Shown here in pieces: positions 53,939 to 62,023 of a stretch of 64,000 bases of DNA. Origin of the DNA: Prevotella heparinolytica (GTDB lineage: Bacteria > Bacteroidota > Bacteroidia > Bacteroidales > Bacteroidaceae). The notes under the pieces were generated by a model. That model ran no database searches. It worked only from the letters and a program-made list of their open reading frames with translations, and was not told the DNA's origin. Positions within the stretch are counted from its first letter, which is position 1; the number at the start of each line of letters is the position of its first letter. Made by a program: the position numbers and the translations under genes. The stretch lies in the NCBI RefSeq assembly GCF_004342845.1, contig NZ_SLXB01000020.1, positions 1-64,000 of the forward strand. Direction: 5' to 3'.

Positions 53939-54988
53939 TTACTCCCTATCTACTTTTATTAGTCCCCCTGTTGCTGTGTCGAACAGCACTTTGATCGTTG
54001 AATTTTTATTGAACAATACGGGTGCAAGATACTCTACTGTGCCGAATTGGGTAACAGGAAGTGATTCGTCAAGCAGTTTTTTATTGTTGTATACAAGGGT
54101 TAGCTGTGCTTTTCCCGGGAGGTTGTAGGCTATGCCATCTACCTTCTTTTTGCTTTCTTCGGTTGCAGAGATATCCGGTGTTTTGAGGTCGGCAATCGTG
54201 AGGTAATACGGTTCACCGGCTAAATCGGTGTCGGCTACTACGCCCAACTTCTTGGAAAAGCGGAAAGCAACTACGTTTTGCATTTCTTCGGGCGTTAGGC
54301 GGATAACAAACGTTTTGGACTCCTTTTCCACTTTACCTGAGAACATCTCTGTCATGGCACGTTCTTGCTGATTCAGGTTATCAAGCATGAGTTTGAGTTG
54401 GGCACCGTCCTTTGGCATGTTGTCTGCTTCGCCACGCAACAGGGCATTTTTGCTCTCGCGTATGCTGTAAATCTCTTTGGCTACCAATTCGGCCATTTTG
54501 GCTGTGGAATTTGACATCAGAATTTCTTCCGTCAGGAAACTACGTGGGTCAATGCTGCTTTCGGAGGTCGTCGCTTCAGGTGTCTTGGTATTTTGTCGGC
54601 CGCTGAAAGGAATGTTGATGGAGCGGACAATACCGTCTTCTGTGAGCTCCATGAGAGGAGCCACGGTTTTGTCTTTCATCTTGACGAAATACACGTTGTC
54701 CTTGTCCGGTAGGCCGATTACACGGCTTTCCACTTTGTCCAATGTCCAATATGTTTCCGATTCGGCAGATACGTTGTTGAGACGGAGGTAGCGGTCGGCA
54801 TATTTGCAAAACTCTCCAGGAGTATAGCTGTGTTTGGTGGTTTGTAATACAATTTCTATTTCCGTTTTGGGCAACAGATAGGTCACTCCGTAATCTTTTC
54901 CACGCATTACACCGGTTGTAACTTCTGTTTGAGCCATGGAAGTAGTGGTCAGTAGCAGGGCAGATAATATCAATATATTTTTCTTCAT
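53939..54988 (-). CDS. DUF4831 secreted protein
   Basis: The start at 54988 (MKKNILILSALLLTTTSMAQ) gives a clean signal peptide and 349 aa; the open frame extends upstream across the promoter. The body matches DUF4831, a Bacteroidetes family of unknown function: VTYLLPKTEIEIVLQTTKHS, PGEFCKYADRYL, and IDPRSFLTEEILMSNSTAKM. It is exported and probably periplasmic or attached to the outer membrane. It converges with the PqqD gene with one nucleotide between stops. A -7 box TAACTTTG lies at 55026-55033 on the minus strand. Confidence 0.85.
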   Translation of the reverse strand: MKKNILILSALLLTTTSMAQTEVTTGVMRGKDYGVTYLLPKTEIEIVLQTTKHSYTPGEFCKYADRYLRLNNVSAESETYWTLDKVESRVIGLPDKDNVYFVKMKDKTVAPLMELTEDGIVRSINIPFSGRQNTKTPEATTSESSIDPRSFLTEEILMSNSTAKMAELVAKEIYSIRESKNALLRGEADNMPKDGAQLKLMLDNLNQQERAMTEMFSGKVEKESKTFVIRLTPEEMQNVVAFRFSKKLGVVADTDLAGEPYYLTIADLKTPDISATEESKKKVDGIAYNLPGKAQLTLVYNNKKLLDESLPVTQFGTVEYLAPVLFNKNSTIKVLFDTATGGLIKVDRE

Positions 54989-55025
54989 AAATGCATACGT
55001 TCGTTTGGATAAACCTTGTTTGAGA

Positions 55026-55033
55026 ACAAAGTT
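55026..55033 (-). promoter_or_regulatory. -7 box of the DUF4831 gene
   Basis: TAACTTTG on the minus strand, 37 nt upstream of the chosen start; it lies within the upstream open frame and so supports the downstream ATG. Confidence 0.5.
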
Positions 55034-55061
55034 AATCAAGATATCGTTGTCCGGATGTGGT

Positions 55062-56183
55062 TTAGGGATTATTAACTGAATTGGTGAATTGTATGCATAC
55101 GGGTTTGTCCAATATGATATCCCGGTGGATGTCGCTCAGCAACCCGGTGTGCTCGTCACGTTGAAACACTTGAATGATATTGCTGTCACGGCAGGCAACG
55201 AGCAGAAACTTTCCATTAGGAGTGATGTTAAAGTTACGTGGGTGGATGCCTGTTTGCTGATACCCGACTTTGGCTAAGTTCCCATTTTGGGGATTAACGG
55301 AGAATATGGCAATGCCGTCTCCCTTCAGGCGATTGCTGGCATAGAGATATTTGCCGTCCGGACTGAGGTGTATGTCTGCGCTTCCGCGGGCGGCCAATGT
55401 ATCGGCGGTGATGGTTTGTATCTGATTAAGACGGCCATCGTCGTAGCTGAAGGCTATGACTTTGCCTGACAACTCGGTGATGAGATAAGCATATTTACCG
55501 TTGGGGCTGAAAATCAGATGACGTGGCCCGGAGTCGGCTTCAATGTCAGTTGTCTCCATTGAGGGATGAGGAGTGGCCGCATTGGGGTGCAGAACAAAAC
55601 GCAGGATGCGATCGGAGCTGAAGTCGGTGGCAAAGATATATTTTCCATCCGGCGAGAAGACAGCACAATGGATGTGTGGGGTGTTTTGGCGTATGGTGTC
55701 GGGACCTGTGGCAGTACCTTCAAAGAGAGTGTCTATAGGAGTTGCTGTTCCATTTTTACGTAAGGAGAATACGGACATGTTTCCACCACTATAGTTGGCT
55801 GTCACTACCTTGCTTCCATTTGTAGCCACATAACAGGGATCACCTCCCAGCGTGAGTTCCGTGTTCAGCAGGCACATGCTTCCCGTTTCTTTATCGAAAG
55901 AGAGGGTGTTGAGGGAGGCTGTGCTATCGTTCATTTCGCTTACGGCATAGACCAGCTTCCCATCTTCGGATGGAGTGAGGTAGGAGGGGTTGGCTAACTC
56001 TATGGAGTCGAGAGGAGTGGCCATACCCGTTTCTTGGTTGAAGCGAAAGGTATAAATACCTTTGCTTGTTCCATTGGTATAAGTTCCTACCAGCATGGCG
56101 AGTTCGTCTTGATTATTGCTTGCCTTCTTTGGCGTACAAGCAGAGATGCTTAATCCGAGCATACAAAAAAGAAATGTTTTCAT
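55062..56183 (-). CDS. Lactonase-family beta-propeller lipoprotein
   Basis: The start at 56183 gives 373 aa with a lipoprotein signal (MKTFLFCMLGLSISAC, Cys 16); the open frame goes on 25 codons upstream. The protein is a seven-bladed beta-propeller of the Pfam Lactonase family: MLVGTYTNGTSKGIYTFRF at the start, HIHCAVFSPDGKYIFATDF, GPRHLIFSPNGKYAYLITEL, SADIHLSPDGKYLYASNR and HPRNFNITPNGKFLLVACRD mark successive blades. Relatives hydrolyse 6-phosphogluconolactone; a lipidated periplasmic member more likely acts on another lactone or binds a ligand. Confidence 0.88.
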   Translation of the reverse strand: MKTFLFCMLGLSISACTPKKASNNQDELAMLVGTYTNGTSKGIYTFRFNQETGMATPLDSIELANPSYLTPSEDGKLVYAVSEMNDSTASLNTLSFDKETGSMCLLNTELTLGGDPCYVATNGSKVVTANYSGGNMSVFSLRKNGTATPIDTLFEGTATGPDTIRQNTPHIHCAVFSPDGKYIFATDFSSDRILRFVLHPNAATPHPSMETTDIEADSGPRHLIFSPNGKYAYLITELSGKVIAFSYDDGRLNQIQTITADTLAARGSADIHLSPDGKYLYASNRLKGDGIAIFSVNPQNGNLAKVGYQQTGIHPRNFNITPNGKFLLVACRDSNIIQVFQRDEHTGLLSDIHRDIILDKPVCIQFTNSVNNP

Positions 56184-56335
56184 GCAGAAGCTGTTAAAAA
56201 ATGAGGAAAATATCCCATCGGTCTGTGTAATGACCGATAAGCACGCAATATTAGGCATTTAAAGTGACAAATGCAAATGCGCGGTATTTCAACTTACGAT
56301 ACTCTCTTCTTTTCTTATGCTTCGCTTCAGTCTCT

Positions 56336-56419
56336 GTTCGCAGTGCGCGGATATATGTTCGCACGTTGCGGATATCTGTCCGCGCCGTGCGGATACAAAA
56401 ACGCACGGCGCGAACAGAG
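56336..56419. repeat. Period-21 array with long hairpin
   Basis: Units of 21 nt start at 56336, 56357 and 56378 with a GTTCGC...GCGGATA core; a fourth at 56399 is in inverted orientation. A perfect 11-bp stem CGCGCCGTGCG/CGCACGGCGCG (56381-56391 with 56402-56412) and an outer 10-bp stem (56332-56341 with 56410-56419) can form. Confidence 0.85.
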
Positions 56420-56521
56420 ATTTATCCGAACTTCGAACAAGTTTACTGTTTACAGCAAACGATTTTATTCTATGGATTCAAGAAGCTTTCTATATGTATA
56501 CATTGTACTGCCATATATTGC

Positions 56522-57169
56522 TTAATGCCACAGCATATTTCCTGTTACCGGTTTGAACTCAGCCTCATCGCTTCGGCGAAGCTTTATGCTTCCATCGTTC
56601 CAGTTGGAAAGCCATCCGCCAATAATATGTCCCAGAAATACGGTTTTTAGTTTATGAAGGCCTTTGGCTAAAGCAATAGAGGTGTCTTTACGAGAATGGC
56701 GTTTAACTTCACCACTATTGTTTATTAGTAGCTTATCGTCTAACCAGACTTCTTCTAAGTCGGACGAAAGGAAATAGACCCCATCGGCGGGAATTTCCAG
56801 GAAACCGGTGCCCACGGCAGCATATTGCTTGACACTGCGCATCGACTCGTCATACTTCTCTTGGGAAGTCAATTCGTTGAGTTGCTTTATTTCTTTTATG
56901 ACATCGGGAGTTTTAGCGGAAGCATTCAGTTCATTTATATTGAGATAGTAGCCGTAAGTCATTTCGACAGTCAGTCCTTGTTTTAGATTTTCGGCTCTGA
57001 TGGCAGGCATCGGTGTCTGTTTCTCAATGAGGATAGTGCGCACTCTACTCAACTTGCCCGAAGACAGTAAAGTGGCGATTTTCAGTGTTCCGTTTGTACT
57101 GAAGCTGATGGGGCTTTCATAACGGGCTGATCGGGCTGTTGGTTCGGTACCATCTGTGGTATAAACCAT
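56522..57169 (-). pseudogene. C-terminal remnant of a GH20 beta-hexosaminidase
   Basis: The minus-strand frame encodes about 215 residues that match the tail of Bacteroidetes GH20 enzymes: a chitobiase C-terminal domain (VYTTDGTEPTARSARYESPI) and a PA14-like carbohydrate-binding stretch (GFLEIPADGVYFLSSDLEEV, then GLHKLKTVFLGH). The catalytic barrel, normally about 400-500 residues, is absent. At 57165-57172 the frame runs into antisense of a response-regulator gene, so the N-terminal part was lost by deletion; the open frame to 57328 is artefactual. The intact enzyme would have removed terminal GlcNAc or GalNAc. Confidence 0.85.
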
Positions 57170-57685
57170 GTCGGTAGATGACCATCCGGACATGACAGAC
57201 TTCTTGAAGAAATCACTGAAAGAGTTTTTCAAACAGGTCATTACGGCTGCTGATGGTGTAGAGGCCCTGCAATTAATGAAGACACATGTGCCCGACGTCA
57301 TTGTGAGCGATGTGATGATGCCACGCATGAACGGCTATCAACTTTGTATGGAGATCAAGAAGAATGTTGATGTCAGTCACATTCCGGTCATATTGCTTAC
57401 TGCCCGCCACGATGAGCAAAGCCAGAAAGACGGCTATAAAAAGAGATGGGAATGAGTCGCGCTTCTCTCTACAATAAACTGAAAGTGCTGACAGATATGA
57501 GCGCCAATGAGTATATTAATAAATTCCAGATGGAAAGGGCTATACTGTTAATCCACTCTACTGACATGATATTTTCCGACATTGCCGAGAAAGTGGGCTT
57601 CACCACCTCTTCTTATTTCAGTACTGCTTTCAAACAATATACGGGAGAGACGCCGACACAATATAAGAAAAAGATAAGGCAGTGA
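57168..57685 (+). pseudogene. Remnant of a hybrid two-component (HTCS) regulator
   Basis: Two pieces of a hybrid two-component system regulator remain. The first (57168-57440) is a receiver domain with VDDHPDM, phosphoacceptor Asp in VIVSDVMMPRMNGYQL and LLTARHDEQS. The second (57446-57685) is an AraC-type helix-turn-helix (GMSRASLYNKLKVLTDMSAN, then IFSDIAEKVGFTTSSYFSTA). The sensor, kinase and linker are gone, and between GYK and the AraC domain about 80-100 residues are deleted, which also shifts the frame. The start abuts the GH20 remnant. It cannot act as a full regulator. It may have once controlled the GH20 gene. Confidence 0.88.
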
Positions 57686-57710
57686 AAGAGATTTGCATCA
57701 TATATGATAC

Positions 57711-57774
57711 AAGCACGGACTTTACGATGGACACGAACTTTGATGTTGTCCGTGAATCCGTAAAATCCGTGCTT
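57711..57774. repeat. CACGGAT-family inverted repeat
   Basis: AAGCACGGACTTTACGATGG pairs imperfectly with TGAATCCGTAAAATCCGTGCTT. It lies between the regulator remnant and the tmRNA 3' end and may be a terminator of either. Confidence 0.65.
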
Positions 57775-57821
57775 GAAAGCCAATCTTAAAGTTGTCCTTT
57801 AACACACCTTCATTTCATTTG

Positions 57822-58215
57822 TGGAGCTGGAGGGAATCGAACCCTCGTCCAAACGAGGAAATCATAAGCTTTCTACATGCTTATCTTTGCCTGGGTTTTC
57901 GTGCTGCGACAGAATCAAAGCCATCAATCGCAGCCTTATCCTCTAAATTTTCATTCGCGCCACGAGGCTGGCACGAACTATCCCCGATGTGACTGCACCA
58001 CTGAACCGGAATGCTTCGGAGCAACAGCTTCCGAGTGATGTCTCGTCCCGGCACCTTGTGCCGGGATTAAGCTAATCTACTATGATTCGATTAAGCAGCA
58101 AGAGCGTAATTAGTTTCGCCAGATAAAATTTTGAAGACTGAGATTTAAGTGCAAATCAACGACGCACTGCATGCTTACTTACCATTTCTGCCCGCTGTCA
58201 AATCCAGTCAACCCC
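57822..58215 (-). ncRNA. ssrA: Transfer-messenger RNA (tmRNA)
   Basis: On the minus strand the RNA starts GGGGUUGACUGGAUUUGAC and ends GGUUCGAUUCCCUCCAGCUCCA; the 5' GGGGUUG pairs with the 3' CAGCUCC to form the acceptor stem and the T-arm is complete. CCA is not encoded, so it is added. The tag frame at 58091-58120 reads GETNYALAA followed by TAA, the tag expected for Bacteroides. tmRNA with SmpB rescues stalled ribosomes and marks the unfinished protein for proteolysis. The protein-like frame at 57792-57992 is a shadow. A TATCTTTGC box at 58281-58289 upstream suggests a 5' leader that is trimmed off. Confidence 0.97.
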
Positions 58216-58683
58216 TTTACTTTGTTACTTACAGGAAAACAAAAATGTGGAAGAAACGGGATTATCCCGCTTTCTTCGGTGCAAAGATACGAAAACTTTA
58301 TTTAAACAGACTCTCATTTCGGGATAAAACTTTGAGCGTGGATTGTCCTGCTTTGCTTTCGATATCTGTTTTTTTAGAGAAAAGTGGTGTCCTTATGGTA
58401 AATAATCCTTATGTATGGGTTGCCTCCTCTTCCGGTTCACGTTTGGCTTCTCTTCTGCTTTTTATTTACTGCACGACCCACAATGCTTCTGCTGTAAACA
58501 GAAAAAACAATCTCAAAATGAATACTTAAAAGCTTGCCGACAGATTTAAGCCAATGTTTTATTCCCTATGAATATTTGTTTTCTTATAAAAATATGTTCT
58601 TATGGAAAACATTTGTGTTCCTTATTTGTTTTCTTGTGGAAAATAGTCTTATTGGAATATAAATCAGTTAAAATTGTACTGGA
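58216..58683. other. Gene-free stretch upstream of tmRNA and the small membrane genes
   Basis: It contains the tmRNA promoter (minus-strand -7 box at 58281-58289) and a very AT-rich segment with near-repeats TTTGTTTTCTTATAAAAATA (58575-58594) and TTTGTTTTCTTGTGGAAAAT (58625-58644). No gene is supported; the open frame 58149-58529 overlaps the tmRNA and has no protein-like features. Confidence 0.6.
58281..58289 (-). promoter_or_regulatory. -7 box of the tmRNA gene
   Basis: TATCTTTGC on the minus strand, 66 nt upstream of the mature tmRNA 5' end. Confidence 0.55.
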
Positions 58684-58890
58684 ATGGAAAAAATGTGGAA
58701 AAAGTATCGACCCACCCTGCTTGGCATTTTGCTGGGAGTATTGGCAGGTTATCTCTATTGGAGATTTGTTGGCTGTTCTACCGGAAGTTGTCCGATCACA
58801 TCATCGCCTGTTTATAGTAGTATGTGGGGTGGTTTGTTGGGAGGATTGGCGTTTAACTCTTTTCAAAAAGCACCGAAAGATGAGTCGTAG
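58684..58890 (+). CDS. DUF6132 small membrane protein
   Basis: The 68-aa protein has two short hydrophobic segments (TLLGILLGVLAGYLYWRFVG and SSMWGGLLGGLAFNSF) around a CSTGSC pair. This is the DUF6132 pattern found in Bacteroidetes near thioredoxin and rhodanese genes. The cysteines may take part in a redox reaction, but no function is established. The next gene starts inside its last codons (58880), so the two are coupled. Confidence 0.8.
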   Translation: MEKMWKKYRPTLLGILLGVLAGYLYWRFVGCSTGSCPITSSPVYSSMWGGLLGGLAFNSFQKAPKDES

Positions 58891-59119
58891 TCTGAAAAGC
58901 TGGGACGCCATACGTCTTGTACGATTGGTTGCCGGCATCGGCATTGGCTTTTATGCCTTGTATTCGACCGATTACGTGTTTCTTCTACCGGCTGTGGCAT
59001 TTCTGTTGCAAGCTGCCCTGAACCTCACTTGCGGAGGAAGTGGCTGCTCCACTGCAAATAGTCGGAAGCGTGTTTATGGAGATGTGATAAAGCCTTATCA
59101 ATCTGGAAATCGGAGATGA
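58880..59119 (+). CDS. Small membrane protein (DUF2892-like)
   Basis: The 79-aa protein starts at the ATG overlapping the DUF6132 gene by 11 nt. It has two hydrophobic segments (LVAGIGIGFYALYS and YVFLLPAVAFLLQAALNL) and a Cys cluster LTCGGSGCST. The layout resembles the DUF2892/YgaP membrane module that often accompanies rhodanese or thioredoxin genes. Together with DUF6132 and the thioredoxin downstream it may form a thiol-handling unit. The longer open frame from 58568 is not a good start. Confidence 0.65.
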   Translation: MSRSLKSWDAIRLVRLVAGIGIGFYALYSTDYVFLLPAVAFLLQAALNLTCGGSGCSTANSRKRVYGDVIKPYQSGNRR

Positions 59120-59171
59120 AAAATGAGTGATTATAGAAACTGAAAATGAATAATATAAAAATAAGGATAAG

Positions 59172-59558
59172 ATGAAAACAATTCAATTGACAAAAGGTGA
59201 ATTTTTGAGAAGAGTGGCGGATTATGAGACAAATCCCTCCGAGTGGAAATATTTGGGTGATAAACCTGCTATTGTAGACTTCTATGCGGACTGGTGCGGC
59301 CCTTGTAAGATGGTGGCTCCTATTCTGGAAGAGCTTGCTGCCGAATATGGCGATTCTATTTACATTTATAAGATAAACACGGAAGAAGAGCCTGAATTAT
59401 CGGCGGCTTTCGGCATTCGTTCTATTCCTTCGCTTTTGTTCATCCCGATGAACGAGAGTCCTCAAATGGCTATGGGAGCCATGTCGAAGGCTGACTTTAA
59501 ACGTGCCATCGAAGAGGTGTTGCTTGGGGGTGAAGCTGGCAAGAACTTAAAGGGATAG
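59172..59558 (+). CDS. Thioredoxin
   Basis: This 128-aa protein is a classic thioredoxin with the active site WCGPCK near residue 41, and the conserved cis-Pro in IRSIPSLLFI near 94. It has no signal peptide, so it would act in the cytosol as a disulfide reductase. Compared with E. coli TrxA it has an N-terminal extension of about 20 residues. It lies between two Cys-containing membrane proteins and an RND efflux operon, all in one direction, which suggests a link to redox or metal stress. Gap to the TolC gene is 28 nt. Confidence 0.93.
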   Translation: MKTIQLTKGEFLRRVADYETNPSEWKYLGDKPAIVDFYADWCGPCKMVAPILEELAAEYGDSIYIYKINTEEEPELSAAFGIRSIPSLLFIPMNESPQMAMGAMSKADFKRAIEEVLLGGEAGKNLKG

Positions 59559-59586
59559 TAACGGAATAATTACAAGTTTGTAGCAT

Positions 59587-60912
59587 ATGAATCGTAGGAA
59601 TATGTTTTTAATAGTGGGACTATGCTTCTTGGCTGTTGTTTTGCCGCTAAAAGCCCAGCAGGACACCTACCTGTCGGTTGACGATGCTTTGCTGATGGCG
59701 GTGCAGAACAATAAAAATATCCGGATGGCTGAGTTGGAGCATAGAATGGCTAATGCTGATTTCCATCAGACTGACGCCCTTTTTCTGCCCCAGTTGTCGA
59801 CGGGCTACCAAGCGGTAGTGACAAATAACCCGTTGAACGCCTTTGGTTTCTTGCTTCAGCAAGAGAAGGTGACGGCGCAGGACTTTGATCCGGCAAAATT
59901 GAATCATCCGGGCATTACACGGAATTATGGAGCAAGCGTCGATGTGCAAATGCCTTTATTCAATCCGGATATGATATATGCCCGTCAGGGAGCAAAAATA
60001 CAGAAGGACGTATATAAGCATAAAGCGCAATATACCGTAGATTATATAAAATTCGAAGTGCAGAAAGCATATACCCGGCTGCAATTTGCTTATCAAGCAC
60101 GGGCGGTGTTAAGGGCAACCTTATCGGACGTGGAGCAGATTCTTCGGTCTGTGCAAAACTTCTATGAGCAGGGTCTGGTTCAGAAGTCGGATGTGCTGAA
60201 TGCCCAAGTACAAGTGAACACCATAGAAAGTGCGCTTACCAAAGCGGAAAGCAGTATATCCAATGCTTCTGACGGGTTGAAACTGTTGCTCGGCATGGAA
60301 CAAGTGGAAGGCGGCAATGTTTTTCTGACGGATTCGTTGGTGTTGAAGGAGGAAACCGGGATTGCTGCTTCATTTTCGCCGATGAGGTCGGATGTGCTTG
60401 CCATGCAGAGGGTCGTGGATGCCTCCAATGCCATGGTGAAATCATCCGTAATGAAGTTCCTTCCTAAAGTCAATGCTTTCGGCAGTTATCAGTTTAACGA
60501 TACCAAGTTTTTCGGATTTGATAATAATTCTTATCTGGCAGGTGTCAGTTTGACTTGGACCATCTTTTCGGGAAACAGAAATGCAAGTAAGTTGCGTTCG
60601 GATATACTCCGGCGGGATAAGCTGAAACTGGATTTGGAGGAATACAAGGACAAAAGCCGTATGGAGGTGAATAAGACCGCACGGGATTTGCAAGACCTGA
60701 AACAAGAAATCAGGAAACATCAGGCCAGTGTGGAGCAAGCGGATGAGGCTTTGCGCATAATGAACAACCGTTATAAAGAAGGCTTGGCCAGTACAACGGA
60801 TTTGCTTGCTTCACAGGCTCAATTTTCTCAGCAGAAGCTCTCGCTGGCTCAGGCTGTGATGAGTTATAATGTCACTTATTATTATCAAGAGTTACTGACA
60901 TCCGTCAAATAA
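59587..60912 (+). CDS. TolC-family outer-membrane efflux protein
   Basis: The 441-aa protein has a signal peptide (MFLIVGLCFLAVVLPLKAQ) and the two long coiled-coil hairpins of the OEP family: AELEHRMANADFHQTDALFL near residue 40, NFYEQGLVQKSDVLNAQVQV near 195 and the matching repeat NNRYKEGLASTTDLLASQAQ near 395. It would form the outer-membrane duct of the RND pump encoded by the next two genes. The gap to the adaptor is 17 nt, consistent with a single operon. Confidence 0.93.
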   Translation: MNRRNMFLIVGLCFLAVVLPLKAQQDTYLSVDDALLMAVQNNKNIRMAELEHRMANADFHQTDALFLPQLSTGYQAVVTNNPLNAFGFLLQQEKVTAQDFDPAKLNHPGITRNYGASVDVQMPLFNPDMIYARQGAKIQKDVYKHKAQYTVDYIKFEVQKAYTRLQFAYQARAVLRATLSDVEQILRSVQNFYEQGLVQKSDVLNAQVQVNTIESALTKAESSISNASDGLKLLLGMEQVEGGNVFLTDSLVLKEETGIAASFSPMRSDVLAMQRVVDASNAMVKSSVMKFLPKVNAFGSYQFNDTKFFGFDNNSYLAGVSLTWTIFSGNRNASKLRSDILRRDKLKLDLEEYKDKSRMEVNKTARDLQDLKQEIRKHQASVEQADEALRIMNNRYKEGLASTTDLLASQAQFSQQKLSLAQAVMSYNVTYYYQELLTSVK

Positions 60913-60929
60913 GTAAGATAGAAATCACT

Positions 60930-62012
60930 ATGACAACATTTATAAAAATATTTTTTTCAGAGATTATACTTATTGCTGCATTATCCGCTTGCTCATCGAC
61001 TACCGATGAAAGAGCAGAAGAAACTGTTGTTGCAGTAGAAACCTATTTGCCGACCGCTTCGCATGAAAATGGCTTTTTTGTAAGCGGAATGGTGTCGGCC
61101 AAGCAAACAGCCATGATAAGTACCCGGGTAATGGGGTTTGTTGATAAAGTATACGTGAAGCAGGGAGACGCAGTAAGACAAGGGCAATTGTTGCTTGTAA
61201 TCAATAGTGATGACCTGAAAGCAAAAAAAGCACAGGCTGAGGCTATGGTGGCCGAGGCTGAAGCTGCCTCAAAAAATGCGAATCGGGACTATGAACGCTA
61301 CAAAGCCTTGTACGAACGGAAGAGTGTTTCACTGAAAGAGTTTGAAAACATGGAGTTGAATCAAACCTCTGTCAATGCCAAATTGCAAATGGCGCGTCAG
61401 GCGCACAACGAAGTAAATGCCATGCTGGCTTATACCGATATCCGTGCGCCTTTCTCCGGCATAGTCACACAACGGATGATTGACGAGGGAAGTACTGCCA
61501 CTTCGGGCATGCCTCTATTGAGCATGGAACAATCGGGTGAACTGGAGATTAAAGCTTCAGTGCCCGAAAACCATGTGTCCTACATAAAAGTGGGCAATCC
61601 CGTCAAAGTGGATATTAAATCGCTTGGCAAACGTCTGGATGGGAAAGTTAGTGAAATCAGTCCGTCTTCTGCACTCAGTGGCGGACAGTATGCCATGAAG
61701 ATTGCAATTGCTCCCGGGGAGAAAGAAAACCTTCGTGCCGGTATGTATGCCGGCATTTACATCCTTGGAAAAACGGGCAGGGAAAGCACGAAAAACGTTT
61801 GGATAGACGCTTCTTCCATTATAATGCGCGACCAGTTGACCGGTGTATATGTGGCTACTACCGATAACTATGCCCTGCTTCGCTGGGTGAGGCTTGGCAA
61901 AGAGATTGGCGGGCAAGTGGAGGTTTTATCCGGACTGAAGGCGGACGACAGAATTATCCGCCATGCCGAAGGCAAGTTATATAATGGAAAGAAAATCAGT
62001 GTACAAAAATAA
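60930..62012 (+). CDS. RND efflux periplasmic adaptor lipoprotein
   Basis: This 360-aa membrane-fusion protein has a lipobox (LIAALSAC, Cys near 21), a barrel-sandwich hybrid domain (FVSGMVSAKQTAMISTRVMG, VKQGDAVRQGQLLLVI), an alpha-helical hairpin (about 95-160) and a beta-barrel (YTDIRAPFSGIVTQRMIDEG, KASVPENHVSYIKVGNPVKV). It bridges the inner-membrane pump and the TolC-like channel. It is 11 nt ahead of the pump gene. Substrate class cannot be decided from sequence. Confidence 0.93.
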   Translation: MTTFIKIFFSEIILIAALSACSSTTDERAEETVVAVETYLPTASHENGFFVSGMVSAKQTAMISTRVMGFVDKVYVKQGDAVRQGQLLLVINSDDLKAKKAQAEAMVAEAEAASKNANRDYERYKALYERKSVSLKEFENMELNQTSVNAKLQMARQAHNEVNAMLAYTDIRAPFSGIVTQRMIDEGSTATSGMPLLSMEQSGELEIKASVPENHVSYIKVGNPVKVDIKSLGKRLDGKVSEISPSSALSGGQYAMKIAIAPGEKENLRAGMYAGIYILGKTGRESTKNVWIDASSIIMRDQLTGVYVATTDNYALLRWVRLGKEIGGQVEVLSGLKADDRIIRHAEGKLYNGKKISVQK

Positions 62013-62023
62013 AACGAACAACT

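Noticed and set aside
56264-56650. Open frames over the 56.3-kb array
   Set aside because: They are repeats of the 21-nt unit read as seven codons (for example AVRGY, ARCGY) and run into the GH20 remnant in the wrong direction.
57792-57992. Small protein gene and a possible tRNA at the same place
   Set aside because: The open frame and the tRNA-like T-arm are both parts of the tmRNA, shown by the tag GETNYALAA and the pairing 5' and 3' ends.
58149-58529. 126-codon open frame between tmRNA and DUF6132
   Set aside because: It starts inside the tmRNA on the opposite strand, crosses the tmRNA promoter and has no recognisable features.
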